Origin: Moniliella sp. 'wahieum'
Taxonomy: Eukaryota; Basidiomycota; Moniliellomycetes; Moniliellales; Moniliellaceae
NCBI GenBank assembly: GCA_003971905.1
Contig: RSEE01000192.1
Span: forward strand, 1-31,591
Direction of reading: 5' to 3'
Length of the DNA: 31,591 nt
This document shows, one piece after another, positions 31,369 to 31,591 of this stretch. A program made the translations under genes and the position numbers. The stretch's first letter is position 1; each line of letters begins with the position of its first letter. A model generated the notes under the pieces. The model was not told where the DNA came from, did not search any database, and worked only from the letters and a program-made list of their open reading frames with translations.

Positions 31369-31591
31369 ACTAGGTGCGCAACGTTCTGTTTCTATTGCGC
31401 CTCGCCTCCTGGGCGGCCGTCATCATTGCTCTTCGTACAAGCCCCTTTGTCTGCCCATTTGCCTGATACCGTCATGCCCGCTCTGTATGGGCGAGGCAGG
31501 GGCTCAAGCCATGCAATTCATCTCTGCATACTCCCATGGACCGTATCCTGCCACGGATCTGAGGCTACCGACCGTTTGCCTCTGCCATCTG

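Overview
The window looks like nuclear DNA of a fungus, most likely a basidiomycete, though no single gene fixes the lineage. The evidence is housekeeping genes read from both strands, short spliceosomal introns (58-124 nt, donors mostly GTACGT/GTACGA/GTACGC, acceptors CAG/TAG), an Mtr-type amino acid permease, a fungal-type Atp23 protease, a Bet1/Sft1-type SNARE, and a CM1-motif microtubule-organising protein. I saw no convincing tRNA, rRNA or CRISPR.

Layout. Positions 1-4.5 kb: two unrecognised, low-complexity genes on the minus strand. 4.5-10.2 kb: a gene-poor island with three copies of a 180-275 bp dispersed element (one flanked by a GTAAC duplication) and many short palindromic words (ATCGAT, ACATGT, ACCGGT, AAGCTT). 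10.2-12.1 kb: an unrecognised Pro/Thr/Ala-rich gene (+) with four PPQTP repeats. 13.1-15.2 kb: cytosolic methionyl-tRNA synthetase (+) with a C-terminal WHEP-like domain. 15.4-15.8 kb: SNARE (-), convergent with it. 17.9-19.5 kb: amino acid transporter (+). 20.1-23.4 kb: long coiled-coil protein with an N-terminal CM1-like motif (+). 23.6-24.6 kb: Atp23 metalloprotease (-). 25.0-26.1 kb: ribosomal protein uL4 (-). 27.4-31.4 kb: HMG-CoA reductase (+), divergent from uL4 across about 1.3 kb.

The most striking global feature is that every recognisable gene is broken into short open stretches by single-base frameshifts, about one per 200-400 bp. Nearly all go in the same direction, as if one base were missing. 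Protein similarity resumes immediately in the next frame, catalytic motifs survive, and introns keep their signals. The simplest reading is a deletion-biased, unpolished long-read assembly rather than pseudogenes. All CDS coordinates below are therefore gene spans containing introns and frameshifts, not uninterrupted ORFs. The genes do not form one pathway; they are ordinary independent functions (translation, secretion, amino acid uptake, microtubule organisation, mitochondrial quality control, sterol synthesis).
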